Assembly (NCBI RefSeq): GCF_051014685.1
Contig: NW_027478870.1
Span: forward strand, 124,001-188,000
Source of the DNA: Ptiloglossa arizonensis
Taxonomy: Eukaryota > Arthropoda > Insecta > Hymenoptera > Colletidae
Length of the DNA stretch: 64,000 nt
Reading direction: 5' to 3'
Position 1 is the first letter of the stretch. Each line of letters begins with the position of its first letter. The notes beneath the pieces were generated by a model that was not told where the DNA came from, ran no database searches, and saw nothing but the letters and a program-made list of their open reading frames with translations. Positions 43,344 to 59,022 of this stretch are shown here, piece by piece. A program made the translations under genes and the position numbers.

Positions 43344-44610
43344 GCTACGCGTTATGCGTTATAGGATATACGTTATGCGTTGCAGGATATACGTTATACG
43401 TTATACGTTATAGGTCATACCATATACGTGATACGTCATACGTTATATGTTATACGTTATAGGTTATACGTTATACGCTATACGTTAGACGTTATACGTT
43501 ATACATTATACGTTATACGTTATACGTTATACGTTCTACGTTCTACGTTTCACGATATACGTTATACGTTATACGTTATACGTTATACGTTATGCGTTAT
43601 ACGTTATACGTTATACGTTATACGTTATACGTTATACGTTATACGTTATACGTTATACGTTATACGTTATACGTTATACGTTATACGTTATACGTTATAC
43701 GTTATACGTTATACGTTATACGTTATAGGTCATTCCTTATACGTGACACGTCATACGTTATATGTTATACGTTATACGTTATACGTTTTACGTTATACGT
43801 TATACGTTATACGTTATACGTCATACGTTATATGTTATACGTTATACGTTATACGTTATGCGTTATACGTTATACGTTATACGTTAAACATTATACGTTA
43901 TACGTTATACGTTATACGTTATACGTTATACGTTATACGTTATACGTTATACGTTATACGTTATACGTTATACGTTATACGTTATATGTTATACGTTATA
44001 CGTTATACGTTATACGTTATACGTTATAGGTCATACCTTATACGTTATGCGTTATACGTTTTACGATATACGTTATACGTTATACGTTATACGTTATACG
44101 TTGTACGTTATACGTTATACGTTACACGTTATACGTTATACGTTATACGTTATACGTTATACGTTATACGTTATACGTTATACGTTATACGTTATACGTT
44201 ATACGTTATACGTTATACGTTATACGTTATACGTTATACGTTATACGTTATACGTTATACGTTATACGTTATACGTTATACGTTATACGTTATACGTTAT
44301 ACGTTATACGTTATACGCTACGCGTTATGCGTTATAGGATATACGTTATGCGTTGCAGGATATACGTTATACGTTATACGTTATAGGTCATACCATATAC
44401 GTGATACGTCATACGTTATATGTTATACGTTATAGGTTATACGTTATACGCTATACGTTAGACGTTATACGTTATACATTATACGTTATACGTTATACGT
44501 TCTACGTTCTACGTTTCACGATATACGTTATACGTTATACGTTATACGTTATACGTTATGCGTTATACGTTATACGTTATACGTTATACGTTATACGTTA
44601 TACGCTATAC
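43344..44610 (+). repeat. Cassette E, copy 1 (about 1.25 kb)
   Basis: Opens with GCTACGC (T2C, T5C... read as two or more changes) and GTTATGC at 43,344, repeated at 44,317 (973 bp). It holds a diagnostic CATATAC unit after the type II T3C unit, a type IV core at 43,728, G1A-bearing GTTAAAC-ATTATAC pairs, and ends at a T2C unit at 44,604. Further copies start at 52,325 and 62,755. Confidence 0.85.
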
Positions 44611-45709
44611 GTTATACGTTATACGTTATACGTTATACGTTATACGTTATACGTTATACGTTATACGTTATACGTTATACGTTATACGTTATACGTTATA
44701 CGTTATACGTTATACGTTATACGTTATACGTTATACGTTATACGTTATACGTTATACGTTATACGTTATACGTTATACGTTATACGTTATACGTTATACG
44801 TTACAGGATATACGTTATACGTTATACGTTATAGGTCATACCTTATACGTGACACGTTAAACGTTATATGTTATACGTTATACGTTGTATGTTATACGTT
44901 CTACGTTATACGTTTTACGTTATACGTTATACGTTATACGTTATACGTTGTACGTTATACGTTATGCGTTATACGTTCTACGTTATTCGTTATACGTTAT
45001 ACGTTATACGTTATACGTTATACGTTATACGTTATACGTTACAGGATATACGTTATACGTTATACGTTATAGGTCATACCTTATACGTGACACGTTATAC
45101 GTTATATGTTATACGTTATACGTTATACGTTATACGTTATACGGTAGACGTTATACGTTATACGTTATACGTTATACGTTATACGTTATACGTCATACGT
45201 TATATGTTATACGTTATACGTTCTACGTTATACGTTATACGTTATAGGTCATACCTTATACGTGATTCGTCATACGTTATATGTTATACGTTATACGTTA
45301 TACGTTATGCGTTATACGTTATACGTTATACGTTAAACATTATACGTTATACGTTATACGTTATACGTTATACGTTATACGTTATACGTTATACGTTATA
45401 CGTTATACGTTATACGTTATACGTTATACGTTATATGCTATACGTTATACGTTATACGTTATACGTTATACGTTATACGTTATACGTTATACGTTATACG
45501 TTATACGTTATACGTTATACGTTATACGTTATACGTTATACGTTATACGTTATACGTTATACGTTATACGTTATACGTTATACGTTATACGTTATACGTT
45601 ATACGTTATACGTTATACGTTATACGCTATGCGTTATGCGTTATAGGATATACGTTATGCGTTATAGGATATACGTTATACGTTATACGTTATAGGTCAT
45701 ACCTTATAC

Positions 45710-46282
45710 GTGATACGTCATACGTTATATGTTATGCGTTATACGTTGTATGTTATACGTTATACGTTACACGTTATACGTTATACGTTATACGTTATCC
45801 GTTATACGTTATACGTTATACGTTACACGTTATACGTTATACGTTATACGTTTTACGTTATACGTTACATGTTATACGTTATACGTTACACGTTATACGT
45901 TGTACGTTATACGTTCTACGTTATACCTTAGACGTTATACGTTATACGTTATACGTCATAGGTTATACGTTATACGTTATACGTTATACGTTATACGTTA
46001 TGCGTTATACGTTTTACGATATACGTTATACGTTATACGTTATACGTTATAAGTTATACGTTATATGTTATACGTTATACGTTATACGTTATACGTTATA
46101 CGTTATACGTTACACGTTATACGTTTTACGTTATACTTTATACGTTAGACGTTATACGTTATACGTTATACGTTATACGTTATACGTTATACGTTATACG
46201 TTATACGTTATACGCTATGCGTTATGCGTTATAGGATATACGTTATGCGTTATAGGATATACGTTATACGTTATACGTTATA
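45710..46282 (+). repeat. Dispersed cassette D, copy 3
   Basis: Same order as at 27,532, with local changes at the left (A6G and A4G+C7T units near 45,735-45,750). It is followed by a type IV block at 46,283. Confidence 0.83.
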
Positions 46283-48481
46283 GGTCATTCCTTATACGTG
46301 ATACGTCATACGTTATATGTTATACGTTATACGTTATACGTTTTACGTTATACGTTATACGTTATACGTTATACGTCATACGTTATACGTTATACGTTAT
46401 ACGTCATACGTCATAGGTTATACGTTATACGTTATGCGTTATACGTTCTACGTTATTCGTTATACGTTATACGTTATACGTTATACGTTATACGTTATAC
46501 GTTATACGTTATCCGTTATACGTTATACGTTGTACGTTATACGTTACACGTCTTACGTTATACGTTGTACGTTTTACGTTATACGTTGCATGTTATACGT
46601 TATACGTTACACGTTTTACGTTGTACGTTATACGTTCTACGTTATACGTTAGACGTTATACGTTATACGTTATACGTTATACATTATACGTTATACGTTA
46701 TACGTTATACGTTATACGTTATACGTTATACGTTATACGTTATACGTTATGCGTTATACGTTATACGTTATACGTTATACGTTATACGTTATACGTTATA
46801 CGTTATACGTTATACGTTTTACGTTATACGTTATACGTTATACGTTATACGTTGTACGTTACACGTTATACGTTATACGCTATGCGTTATACGTTTTACG
46901 ATATACGTTATACGTTATACGTTATACGTTATAAGTTATACGTTATACGTTATACGTTATACGTTATACGTTATACGTTATACGTTATACGTTATACGTT
47001 ATACGTTATACGTTATACGTTAGACGTTGTACGTTATACGTTATACGTTATACGTTATACGTTATACGTTCTACGTTATACGTTTTACGTTATACGTTCT
47101 ACGTTATACGTTTTACGTTATACGTTATACGTTATACGTTATACGTTATACGTTATACGTTATACGTTATACGTTATACGTTATACGTTATACGTTATAC
47201 GTTATACGTTATACGTTATACGTTATACGTTATACGTTATACGTTATACGTTATACGTTATACGTTATACGTTATACGTTATACGTTATACGTTATACGT
47301 TATACGTTATACGTTATACGTTATACGTTATACGTTATACGTTATACGTTATACGTTATACGTTATACGTTATACGTTATACGTTATACGTTATACGTTA
47401 TAGGATATACGTTATGCGTTGCAGGATATACGTTATACGTTATACGTTATAGGTCATACCTTATACGTGATACGTCATACGTTATACGTTCTACGTTATA
47501 CGTTTCACGTTATACGTTATACGTTATACGTTATACGTTATACGTTATGCGTTATACGTTAGACGTTATACGTTATACGTTATACGTTATACGTTATACG
47601 TTATACGTTATACGTTATACGTTATACGTTATACGTTATACGTTATACGTTATACGTTATACGTTATACGTTATACGTTATACGTTATACGTTATACGTT
47701 ATACGTTATACGTTATACGTTATACGTTATACGTTATACGTTATACGTTATACGTTACAGGATATACGTTATACGTTATACGTTATAGGTCATACCTTAT
47801 ACGTGACACGTCATACGTTATATGTTATACGTTATACGTTATACGTTATACGTTATACGGTAGACGTTATACGTTATACGTTATACGTTATACGTTATAC
47901 GTCATACGTTATATGTTATACGTTATACGTTATACGTTATGCGTTATACGTTATACGTTATACGTTAAACATTATACGTTATACGTTATACGTTATACGT
48001 TATACGTTATACGTTATACGTTATACGTTATACGTTATACGTTATACGTTATACGTTATACGTTATACGTTATACGTTATACGTTATACGTTGTACGTTA
48101 TACGTTATACGTTATACGTTATACGTTATACGTTATACGTTATACGTTATACGTTATACGTTATACGTTATACGTTATACGCTACGCGTTATGCGTTATA
48201 GGATATACGTTATGCGTTACAGGATATACGTTATACGTTATACGTTATAGGACATACCTTATACGTGATACGTCATACGTTATATGTTATACGTTATACG
48301 TTATACGTTATGCGTTATACGTTAGACGTTATACGTTATACGTTATACGTTATACTTTATACGTTATACGTTATGCGTTATACGTTATACGTTATACGTT
48401 ATACGTTATACGTTATACGTTATACGTTATACGTTATACGTTATACGTTATACGTTATACGTTATACGTTATACGTTATAC

Positions 48482-50259
48482 GCTATGCGTTATGCGTTAT
48501 AGGATATAGGTTATGCGTTACAGGATATACGTTATATGTTATACGTTATAGGTCATACCTTATACGTGATACGTCATACGTTATATGTTATACGTTATAC
48601 GTTATAAGTTATGCGTTATACGTTAGACGCTATACGTTATACGTTATACGTTATACGTTATACGTTATACGTTATACGTTATACGTTATACGTTATACGT
48701 TATACGTTATACGTTATACGTCATACGTTATACGTTATACGTTATACGTTATACGTTATACGTTATACGTTATACGTTATACGTTATACGTTATACGTTA
48801 TACGTTACAGGATATACGTTATACGTTATACGTTATAGGTCATACCTTATACGTGACACGTTATACGTTATATGTTATACGTTATACGTTATACGTTATA
48901 CGTTATACGGTAGACGTTATACGTTATACGTTATACGTTATACGTTATACGTCATACGTTATATGTTATACGTTATACGTTCTACGTTATACGTTTCACG
49001 TTATACGTTATACGTTATACGTTATACGTTATACGTTATACGTTATACGTTATGCGTTATACGTTATACGTTATACGTTATACGTTATACGTTATAGGAT
49101 ATACGTTATGCGTTGCAGGATATACGTTATACGTTATACGTTATAGGTCATACCTTATACGTGATACGTCATAAGTTATATGTTATACGTTATACGTTAT
49201 ACATTATGCGTTATACGTTAGACGTTATACGTTATACGTTATACGTTATACGTTATTGGTCATACCTTATACGTGATACGTCATACGTTATATGTTATAC
49301 GTTATACGTTATACGTTATGCGTTATACGTTAGACGTTATACGTTATACGTTATACGTTATACGTTACACGTTACACGTTATACCTTATACGTTATACGT
49401 TATACGTTATACGTTATACGTTATACTTTATACGTTATACGTTATACGTTATACGTTATACGTTATACGTTATACGTTATACGTTATACGTTATACGTTA
49501 TACGTTATACGTTATACGTTATACGTTATATGTTATACGTTATACGTTATACGTTATACGTTATACGTTATACGTTATACGTTATACGTTATAGGTCATA
49601 CCTTATAGGAGATACGTCATACGTTATATGTTATACGTTATACGTTATACGTTATACGTTATACGTTATACGTTATACGTTATACGTTATACGTTATACG
49701 TTATACGTTATACGTTATACGTTATACGTTGTACGTTATACGTTATGCGTTATACGTTCTACGTTAGTCGTTATACGTTATACGTTATACGTTATACGTT
49801 ATACGTTTTACGTTATACGTTATACGTTATACGTTATACGTTATACGTTATACGTTATACGTTATACGTTATACGTTATACGTTATACGTTATACGTTAT
49901 ACGTTATACGTTATACGTTATACGTTATACGTTATACGTTGTACGTTATACGTTATGCGTTATACGTTCTACGTTAGTCGTTATACGTTATACGTTATAC
50001 GTTATACGTTATACGTTATACGTTATACGTTATACGTTATACGTTATACGTTATACGTTATACGTTATACGTTATACGTTACAGGATATACGTTATACGT
50101 TATACGTTATAGGTCATACCTTATACGTGACACGTCATACGTTATATGTTATACGTTATACGTTATACGTTATACGTTATACGGTAGACGTTATACGTTA
50201 TACGTTATACGTTATACGTTATACGTTATACGTTATACGTTATACGTTATACGTTATAC
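48482..50259 (+). repeat. Nested 1,778-bp tandem duplication, left copy
   Basis: From GCTATGC, GTTATGC at 48,482 to the same pair at 50,260. Internal markers correspond at a constant offset of 1,778 bp (254 units) over most of the length, for example the hybrid blocks and the A4G-led markers at about 49,731 and 49,940. Confidence 0.9.
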
Positions 50260-52040
50260 GCTATGCGTTATGCGTTATAGGATATAGGTTATGCGTTACA
50301 GGATATACGTTATATGTTATACGTTATAGGTCATACCTTATACGTGATACGTCATACGTTATATGTTATACGTTATACGTTATAAGTTATGCGTTATACG
50401 TTAGACGCTATACGTTATACGTTATACGTTATACGTTATACGTTATACGTTATACGTTATACGTTATACGTTATACGTTATACGTTATACGTTATACGTC
50501 ATACGTTATACGTTATACGTTATACGTTATACGTTATACGTTATACGTTATACGTTATACGTTATACGTTATACGTTATACGTTACAGGATATACGTTAT
50601 ACGTTATACGTTATAGGTCATACCTTATACGTGACACGTTATACGTTATATGTTATACGTTATACGTTATACGTTATACGTTATACGGTAGACGTTATAC
50701 GTTATACGTTATACGTTATACGTTATACGTCATACGTTATATGTTATACGTTATACGTTCTACGTTATACGTTTCACGTTATACGTTATACGTTATACGT
50801 TATACGTTATACGTTATACGTTATACGTTATGCGTTATACGTTATACGTTATACGTTATACGTTATACGTTATAGGATATACGTTATGCGTTGCAGGATA
50901 TACGTTATACGTTATACGTTATAGGTCATACCTTATACGTGATACGTCATAAGTTATATGTTATACGTTATACGTTATACATTATGCGTTATACGTTAGA
51001 CGTTATACGTTATACGTTATACGTTATACGTTATTGGTCATACCTTATACGTGATACGTCATACGTTATATGTTATACGTTATACGTTATACGTTATGCG
51101 TTATACGTTAGACGTTATACGTTATACGTTATACGTTATACGTTACACGTTACACGTTATACCTTATACGTTATACGTTATACGTTATACGTTATACGTT
51201 ATACTTTATACGTTATACGTTATACGTTATACGTTATACGTTATACGTTATACGTTATACGTTATACGTTATACGTTATACGTTATACGTTATACGTTAT
51301 ACGTTATATGTTATACGTTATACGTTATACGTTATACGTTATACGTTATACGTTATACGTTATACGTTATAGGTCATACCTTATAGGAGATACGTCATAC
51401 GTTATATGTTATACGTTATACGTTATACGTTATACGTTATACGTTATACGTTATACGTTATACGTTATACGTTATACGTTATACGTTATACGTTATACGT
51501 TATACGTTATACGTTGTACGTTATACGTTATGCGTTATACGTTCTACGTTAGTCGTTATACGTTATACGTTATACGTTATACGTTATACGTTTTACGTTA
51601 TACGTTATACGTTATACGTTATACGTTATACGTTATACGTTATACGTTATACGTTATACGTTATACGTTATACGTTATACGTTATACGTTATACGTTATA
51701 CGTTATACGTTATACGTTATACGTTGTACGTTATACGTTATGCGTTATACGTTCTACGTTAGTCGTTATACGTTATACGTTATACGTTATACGTTATACG
51801 TTATACGTTATACGTTATACGTTATACGTTATACGTTATACGTTATACGTTATACGTTATACGTTATACGTTATACGTTATACGTTATACGTTATACGTT
51901 ACAGGATATACGTTATACGTTATACGTTATAGGTCATACCTTATACGTGACACGTCATACGTTATATGTTATACGTTATACGTTATACGTTATACGTTAT
52001 ACGGTAGACGTTATACGTTATACGTTATACGTTATACGTT
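50260..52040 (+). repeat. Nested 1,778-bp tandem duplication, right copy
   Basis: Matches 48,482-50,259. Near the right end the offset rises to 1,820 bp because a pure tract is six units longer before the T5C+C7G unit at 51,898. After the GGTAGAC unit the right copy continues into the series found in copy 1 of the giant duplication. Confidence 0.88.
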
Positions 52041-52324
52041 ATACGTCATACGTTATATGTTATACGTTATACGTTCTACGTTATACGTTTCACGTTATAC
52101 GTTATAGCTTATACGTTATAGGTCATACCTTATACGTGATACGTCATACGTTATATGTTATACGTTATACGTTATACGTTATGCGTTATACGTTATACGT
52201 TATACGTTAAACATTATACGTTATACGTTATACGTTATACGTTATACGTTATACGTTATACGTTATACGTTATACGTTATACGTTATACGTTATACGTTA
52301 TACGTTATACGTTATACGTTATAC

Positions 52325-53570
52325 GCTACGCGTTATGCGTTATAGGATATACGTTATGCGTTGCAGGATATACGTTATACGTTATACGTTATAGGTCATA
52401 CCATATACGTGATACGTCATACGTTATATGTTATACGTTATAGGTTATACGTTATACGCTATACGTTAGACGTTATACGTTATACATTATACGTTATACG
52501 TTATACGTTATACGTTCTACGTTCTACGTTTCACGATATACGTTATACGTTATACGTTATACGTTATACGTTATGCGTTATACGTTATACGTTATACGTT
52601 ATACGTTATACGTTATACGTTATACGTTATACGTTATACGTTATACGTTATACGTTATACGTTATACGTTATACGTTATACGTTATACGTTATACGTTAT
52701 ACGTTATAGGTCATTCCTTATACGTGACACGTCATACGTTATATGTTATACGTTATACGTTATACGTTTTACGTTATACGTTATACGTTATACGTTATAC
52801 GTCATACGTTATATGTTATACGTTATACGTTATACGTTATGCGTTATACGTTATACGTTATACGTTAAACATTATACGTTATACGTTATACGTTATACGT
52901 TATACGTTATACGTTATACGTTATACGTTATACGTTATACGTTATACGTTATACGTTATACGTTATATGTTATACGTTATACGTTATACGTTATACGTTA
53001 TACGTTATAGGTCATACCTTATACGTTATGCGTTATACGTTTTACGATATACGTTATACGTTATACGTTATACGTTATACGTTGTACGTTATACGTTATA
53101 CGTTACACGTTATACGTTATACGTTATACGTTATACGTTATACGTTATACGTTATACGTTATACGTTATACGTTATACGTTATACGTTATACGTTATACG
53201 TTATACGTTATACGTTATACGTTATACGTTATACGTTATACGTTATACGTTATACGTTATACGTTATACGTTATACGCTACGCGTTATGCGTTATAGGAT
53301 ATACGTTATGCGTTGCAGGATATACGTTATACGTTATACGTTATAGGTCATACCATATACGTGATACGTCATACGTTATATGTTATACGTTATAGGTTAT
53401 ACGTTATACGCTATACGTTAGACGTTATACGTTATACATTATACGTTATACGTTATACGTTCTACGTTCTACGTTTCACGATATACGTTATACGTTATAC
53501 GTTATACGTTATACGTTATGCGTTATACGTTATACGTTATACGTTATACGTTATACGTTATACGCTATAC
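52325..53570 (+). repeat. Cassette E, copy 2
   Basis: Offset from copy 1 is 8,981 bp at the left and 8,960 at the right, so 21 bp (three units) shorter. Its offset from copy 3 is a constant 10,430 bp (1,490 units) along the whole 1,246 bases, and I noticed no difference between these two. Confidence 0.87.
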
Positions 53571-54669
53571 GTTATACGTTATACGTTATACGTTATACGT
53601 TATACGTTATACGTTATACGTTATACGTTATACGTTATACGTTATACGTTATACGTTATACGTTATACGTTATACGTTATACGTTATACGTTATACGTTA
53701 TACGTTATACGTTATACGTTATACGTTATACGTTATACGTTATACGTTACAGGATATACGTTATACGTTATACGTTATAGGTCATACCTTATACGTGACA
53801 CGTTATACGTTATATGTTATACGTTATACGTTGTATGTTATACGTTCTACGTTATACGTTTTACGTTATACGTTATACGTTATACGTTATACGTTGTACG
53901 TTATACGTTATGCGTTATACGTTCTACGTTATTCGTTATACGTTATACGTTATACGTTATACGTTATACGTTATACGTTATACGTTACAGGATATACGTT
54001 ATACGTTATACGTTATAGGTCATACCTTATACGTGACACGTTATACGTTATATGTTATACGTTATACGTTATACGTTATACGTTATACGGTAGACGTTAT
54101 ACGTTATACGTTATACGTTATACGTTATACGTTATACGTCATACGTTATATGTTATACGTTATACGTTCTACGTTATACGTTATACGTTATAGGTCATAC
54201 CTTATACGTGATTCGTCATACGTTATATGTTATACGTTATACGTTATACGTTATGCGTTATACGTTATACGTTATACGTTAAACATTATACGTTATACGT
54301 TATACGTTATACGTTATACGTTATACGTTATACGTTATACGTTATACGTTATACGTTATACGTTATACGTTATACGTTATATGCTATACGTTATACGTTA
54401 TACGTTATACGTTATACGTTATACGTTATACGTTATACGTTATACGTTATACGTTATACGTTATACGTTATACGTTATACGTTATACGTTATACGTTATA
54501 CGTTATACGTTATACGTTATACGTTATACGTTATACGTTATACGTTATACGTTATACGTTATACGTTATACGTTATACGTTATACGCTATGCGTTATGCG
54601 TTATAGGATATACGTTATGCGTTATAGGATATACGTTATACGTTATACGTTATAGGTCATACCTTATAC

Positions 54670-55242
54670 GTGATACGTCATACGTTATATGTTATGCGTT
54701 ATACGTTGTATGTTATACGTTATACGTTACACGTTATACGTTATACGTTATACGTTATCCGTTATACGTTATACGTTATACGTTACACGTTATACGTTAT
54801 ACGTTATACGTTTTACGTTATACGTTACATGTTATACGTTATACGTTACACGTTATACGTTGTACGTTATACGTTCTACGTTATACCTTAGACGTTATAC
54901 GTTATACGTTATACGTCATAGGTTATACGTTATACGTTATACGTTATACGTTATACGTTATGCGTTATACGTTTTACGATATACGTTATACGTTATACGT
55001 TATACGTTATAAGTTATACGTTATATGTTATACGTTATACGTTATACGTTATACGTTATACGTTATACGTTACACGTTATACGTTTTACGTTATACTTTA
55101 TACGTTAGACGTTATACGTTATACGTTATACGTTATACGTTATACGTTATACGTTATACGTTATACGTTATACGCTATGCGTTATGCGTTATAGGATATA
55201 CGTTATGCGTTATAGGATATACGTTATACGTTATACGTTATA
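54670..55242 (+). repeat. Dispersed cassette D, copy 4
   Basis: 8,960 bp from copy 3, as part of the giant duplication. Its right half, from the A4G unit at 54,859, is also the left edge of a 1,407-bp tandem duplication. Confidence 0.85.
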
Positions 55243-56265
55243 GGTCATTCCTTATACGTGATACGTCATACGTTATATGTTATACGTTATACGTTATACG
55301 TTTTACGTTATACGTTATACGTTATACGTTATACGTCATACGTTATACGTTATACGTTATACGTCATACGTCATAGGTTATACGTTATACGTTATGCGTT
55401 ATACGTTCTACGTTATTCGTTATACGTTATACGTTATACGTTATACGTTATACGTTATACGTTATACGTTATCCGTTATACGTTATACGTTGTACGTTAT
55501 ACGTTACACGTCTTACGTTATACGTTGTACGTTTTACGTTATACGTTACATGTTATACGTTATACGTTACACGTTTTACGTTGTACGTTATACGTTCTAC
55601 GTTATACGTTAGACGTTATACGTTATACGTTATACGTTATACATTATACGTTATACGTTATACGTTATACGTTATACGTTATACGTTATACGTTATACGT
55701 TATACGTTATGCGTTATACGTTATACGTTATACGTTATACGTTATACGTTATACGTTATACGTTATACGTTATACGTTTTACGTTATACGTTATACGTTA
55801 TACGTTATACGTTGTACGTTATACGTTATACGTTATACGCTATGCGTTATACGTTTTACGATATACGTTATACGTTATACGTTATACGTTATAAGTTATA
55901 CGTTATACGTTATACGTTATACGTTATACGTTATACGTTATACGTTATACGTTATACGTTATACGTTATACGTTATACGTTAGACGTTGTACGTTATACG
56001 TTATACGTTATACGTTATACGTTATACGTTCTACGTTATACGTTTTACGTTATACGTTCTACGTTATACGTTTTACGTTATACGTTATACGTTATACGTT
56101 ATACGTTGTACGTTATACGTTATGCGTTATACGTTCTACGTTATTCGTTATACGTTATACGTTATACGTTATACGTTATACGTTATACGTTATACGTTAT
56201 ACGTTATACGTTATACGTTATACGTTATACGTTATACGTTATACGTTATACTTTATACGTTATAC
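54859..56265 (+). repeat. 1,407-bp tandem duplication, left copy
   Basis: From the A4G unit at 54,859. The GCTATGC unit at 55,174 and the type IV core at 55,243 recur at 56,581 and 56,650, all at 1,407 bp (201 units). This duplication crosses the right edge of the giant duplication, so it is the later event. Confidence 0.88.
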
Positions 56266-57672
56266 GTTGTACGTTATACGTTCTACGTTATACCTTAGAC
56301 GTTATACGTTATACGTTATACGTCATAGGTTATACGTTATACGTTATACGTTATACGTTATACGTTATGCGTTATACGTTTTACGATATACGTTATACGT
56401 TATACGTTATACGTTATAAGTTATACGTTATATGTTATACGTTATACGTTATACGTTATACGTTATACGTTATACGTTACACGTTATACGTTTTACGTTA
56501 TACTTTATACGTTAGACGTTATACGTTATACGTTATACGTTATACGTTATACGTTATACGTTATACGTTATACGTTATACGCTATGCGTTATGCGTTATA
56601 GGATATACGTTATGCGTTATAGGATATACGTTATACGTTATACGTTATAGGTCATTCCTTATACGTGATACGTCATACGTTATATGTTATACGTTATACG
56701 TTATACGTTTTACGTTATACGTTATACGTTATACGTTATACGTCATACGTTATACGTTATACGTTATACGTCATACGTCATAGGTTATACGTTATACGTT
56801 ATGCGTTATACGTTCTACGTTATTCGTTATACGTTATACGTTATACGTTATACGTTATACGTTATACGTTATACGTTATCCGTTATACGTTATACGTTGT
56901 ACGTTATACGTTACACGTCTTACGTTATACGTTGTACGTTTTACGTTATACGTTACATGTTATACGTTATACGTTACACGTTTTACGTTGTACGTTATAC
57001 GTTCTACGTTATACGTTAGACGTTATACGTTATACGTTATACGTTATACATTATACGTTATACGTTATACGTTATACGTTATACGTTATACGTTATACGT
57101 TATACGTTATACGTTATGCGTTATACGTTATACGTTATACGTTATACGTTATACGTTATACGTTATACGTTATACGTTATACGTTTTACGTTATACGTTA
57201 TACGTTATACGTTATACGTTGTACGTTATACGTTATACGTTATACGCTATGCGTTATACGTTTTACGATATACGTTATACGTTATACGTTATACGTTATA
57301 AGTTATACGTTTTACGTTATACGTTATACGTTATACGTTATACGTTATACGTTATACGTTATACGTTATACGTTATACGTTATACGTTATACGTTAGACG
57401 TTGTACGTTATACGTTATACGTTATACGTTATACGTTCTACGTTCTACGTTATACGTTTTACGTTATACGTTCTACGTTATACGTTTTACGTTATACGTT
57501 ATACGTTATACGTTATACGTTGTACGTTATACGTTATGCGTTATACGTTCTACGTTATTCGTTATACGTTATACGTTATACGTTATACGTTATACGTTAT
57601 ACGTTATACGTTATACGTTATACGTTATACGTTATACGTTATACATTATACGTTATACTTTATACGTTATAC
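56266..57672 (+). repeat. 1,407-bp tandem duplication, right copy
   Basis: Matches 54,859-56,265. The offset rises to 1,414 bp near the right end (A4G-led cluster at 56,105 versus 57,519) through one extra GTTCTAC unit near 57,437. A lone A4T unit replaces the consensus near 57,309. Confidence 0.87.
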
Positions 57673-57973
57673 GTTATACGTTATACGTTATGCGTTATAC
57701 GTTATACGTTATACGTTATACGTTATACGTTATACGTTATACGTTATACGTTATACGTTATACGTTATACGTTATACGTTATACGTTATACGTTATACGT
57801 TATACGTTATACGTTATACGTTATACGTTATGCGTTATACGTTTTACGATATACGTTATACGTTATACGTTATACGTTATACGTTGTACGTTATACGTTA
57901 TACGTTACACGTTATACGTTATACGTTATACGTTATACGTTATACGTTATACGTTATACGTTATACGTTACAC

Positions 57974-58239
57974 GTTATACGTTATACGTTATACGTTATA
58001 CGTTATACGTTATACGTTATACGTTATACGTTATACGTTATACGTTATACGTTATACGTTATACGTTATACGTTATACGTTATACGTTATACGTTATACG
58101 TTATACGTTATACGTTATACGTTATACGTTATACGTTATACGTTATACGTTATACGTTATACGTTATACGTTATACGTTATACGTTATACGTTATACGTT
58201 ATACGTTATACGTTATACGTTATACGTTATACGTTATAC
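57974..58239 (+). repeat. Consensus tract, 38 units
   Basis: 266 bases of pure consensus immediately left of the type IV block at 58,246. Confidence 0.88.
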
Positions 58240-58245
58240 GTTATA

Positions 58246-59022
58246 GGTCATTCCTTATACGTGATACGTCATACGTTATATGTTATACGTTATACGTTAT
58301 ACGTTTTACGTTATACGTTATACGTTATACGTTATACGTCATACGTTATACGTTATACGTTATACGTCATACGTCATAGGTTATACGTTATACGTTATGC
58401 GTTATACGTTCTACGTTATTCGTTATACGTTATACGTTATACGTTATACGTTATACGTTATACGTTATACGTTATACGTTATACGTTATCCGTTATACGT
58501 TATACGTTGTACGTTATACGTTACACGTCTTACGTTATACGTTGTACGTTTTACGTTATACGTTACATGTTATACGTTATACGTTACACGTTTTACGTTG
58601 TACGTTATACGTTCTACGTTATACGTTAGACGTTATACGTTATACGTTATACGTTATACATTATACGTTATACGTTATACGTTATACGTTATACGTTATA
58701 CGTTATACGTTATACGTTATACGTTATGCGTTATACGTTATACGTTATACGTTATACGTTATACGTTATACGTTATACGTTATACGTTATACGTTTTACG
58801 TTATACGTTATACGTTATACGTTATACGTTGTACGTTATACGTTATACGTTATACGTTATGCGTTATACGTTTTACGATATACGTTATACGTTATACGTT
58901 ATACGTTATACGTTATACGTTATACGTTATACGTTATACGTTATACGTTATACGTTATACGTTATACGTTATACGTTATACGTTATACGTTATACGTTAT
59001 ACGTTATACGTTATACGTTATA
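58246..59022 (+). repeat. 777-bp tandem HOR, copy 1
   Basis: Starts with a type IV core (T3C plus A6T in the second unit) and is repeated from 59,023 at 777 bp (111 units). It contains a T5C, GTCTTAC, A4G, A4T run, T5C and A4G units, T5G and G1A units, and the A6G-A4T-T2A trio. Confidence 0.9.

Larger units (their letters stand above)
39690..47116 (+). repeat. Giant tandem duplication, copy 1 (about 7.7 kb)
   Basis: The ordered marker series here is repeated from 47,397. Offsets are 7,707 bp (1,101 units) over 39.7-40.8 kb, 7,196 and 7,189 bp over 41.4-42.9 kb, and 8,946-8,981 bp from 43.1 to 47.1 kb, all multiples of 7. The offset jumps mark a 518-bp tandem pair present only in copy 1 and the 1,778-bp duplication present only in copy 2. 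Confidence 0.9.
47117..56104 (+). repeat. Giant tandem duplication, copy 2 (about 9.0 kb)
   Basis: Begins in the 40-unit pure tract 47,117-47,396 and ends after the A4C/A4T alternation at about 56,025-56,076, which corresponds to 47,065-47,116 in copy 1 (offset 8,960). It is longer than copy 1 mainly through the nested 1,778-bp duplication. Confidence 0.9.
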
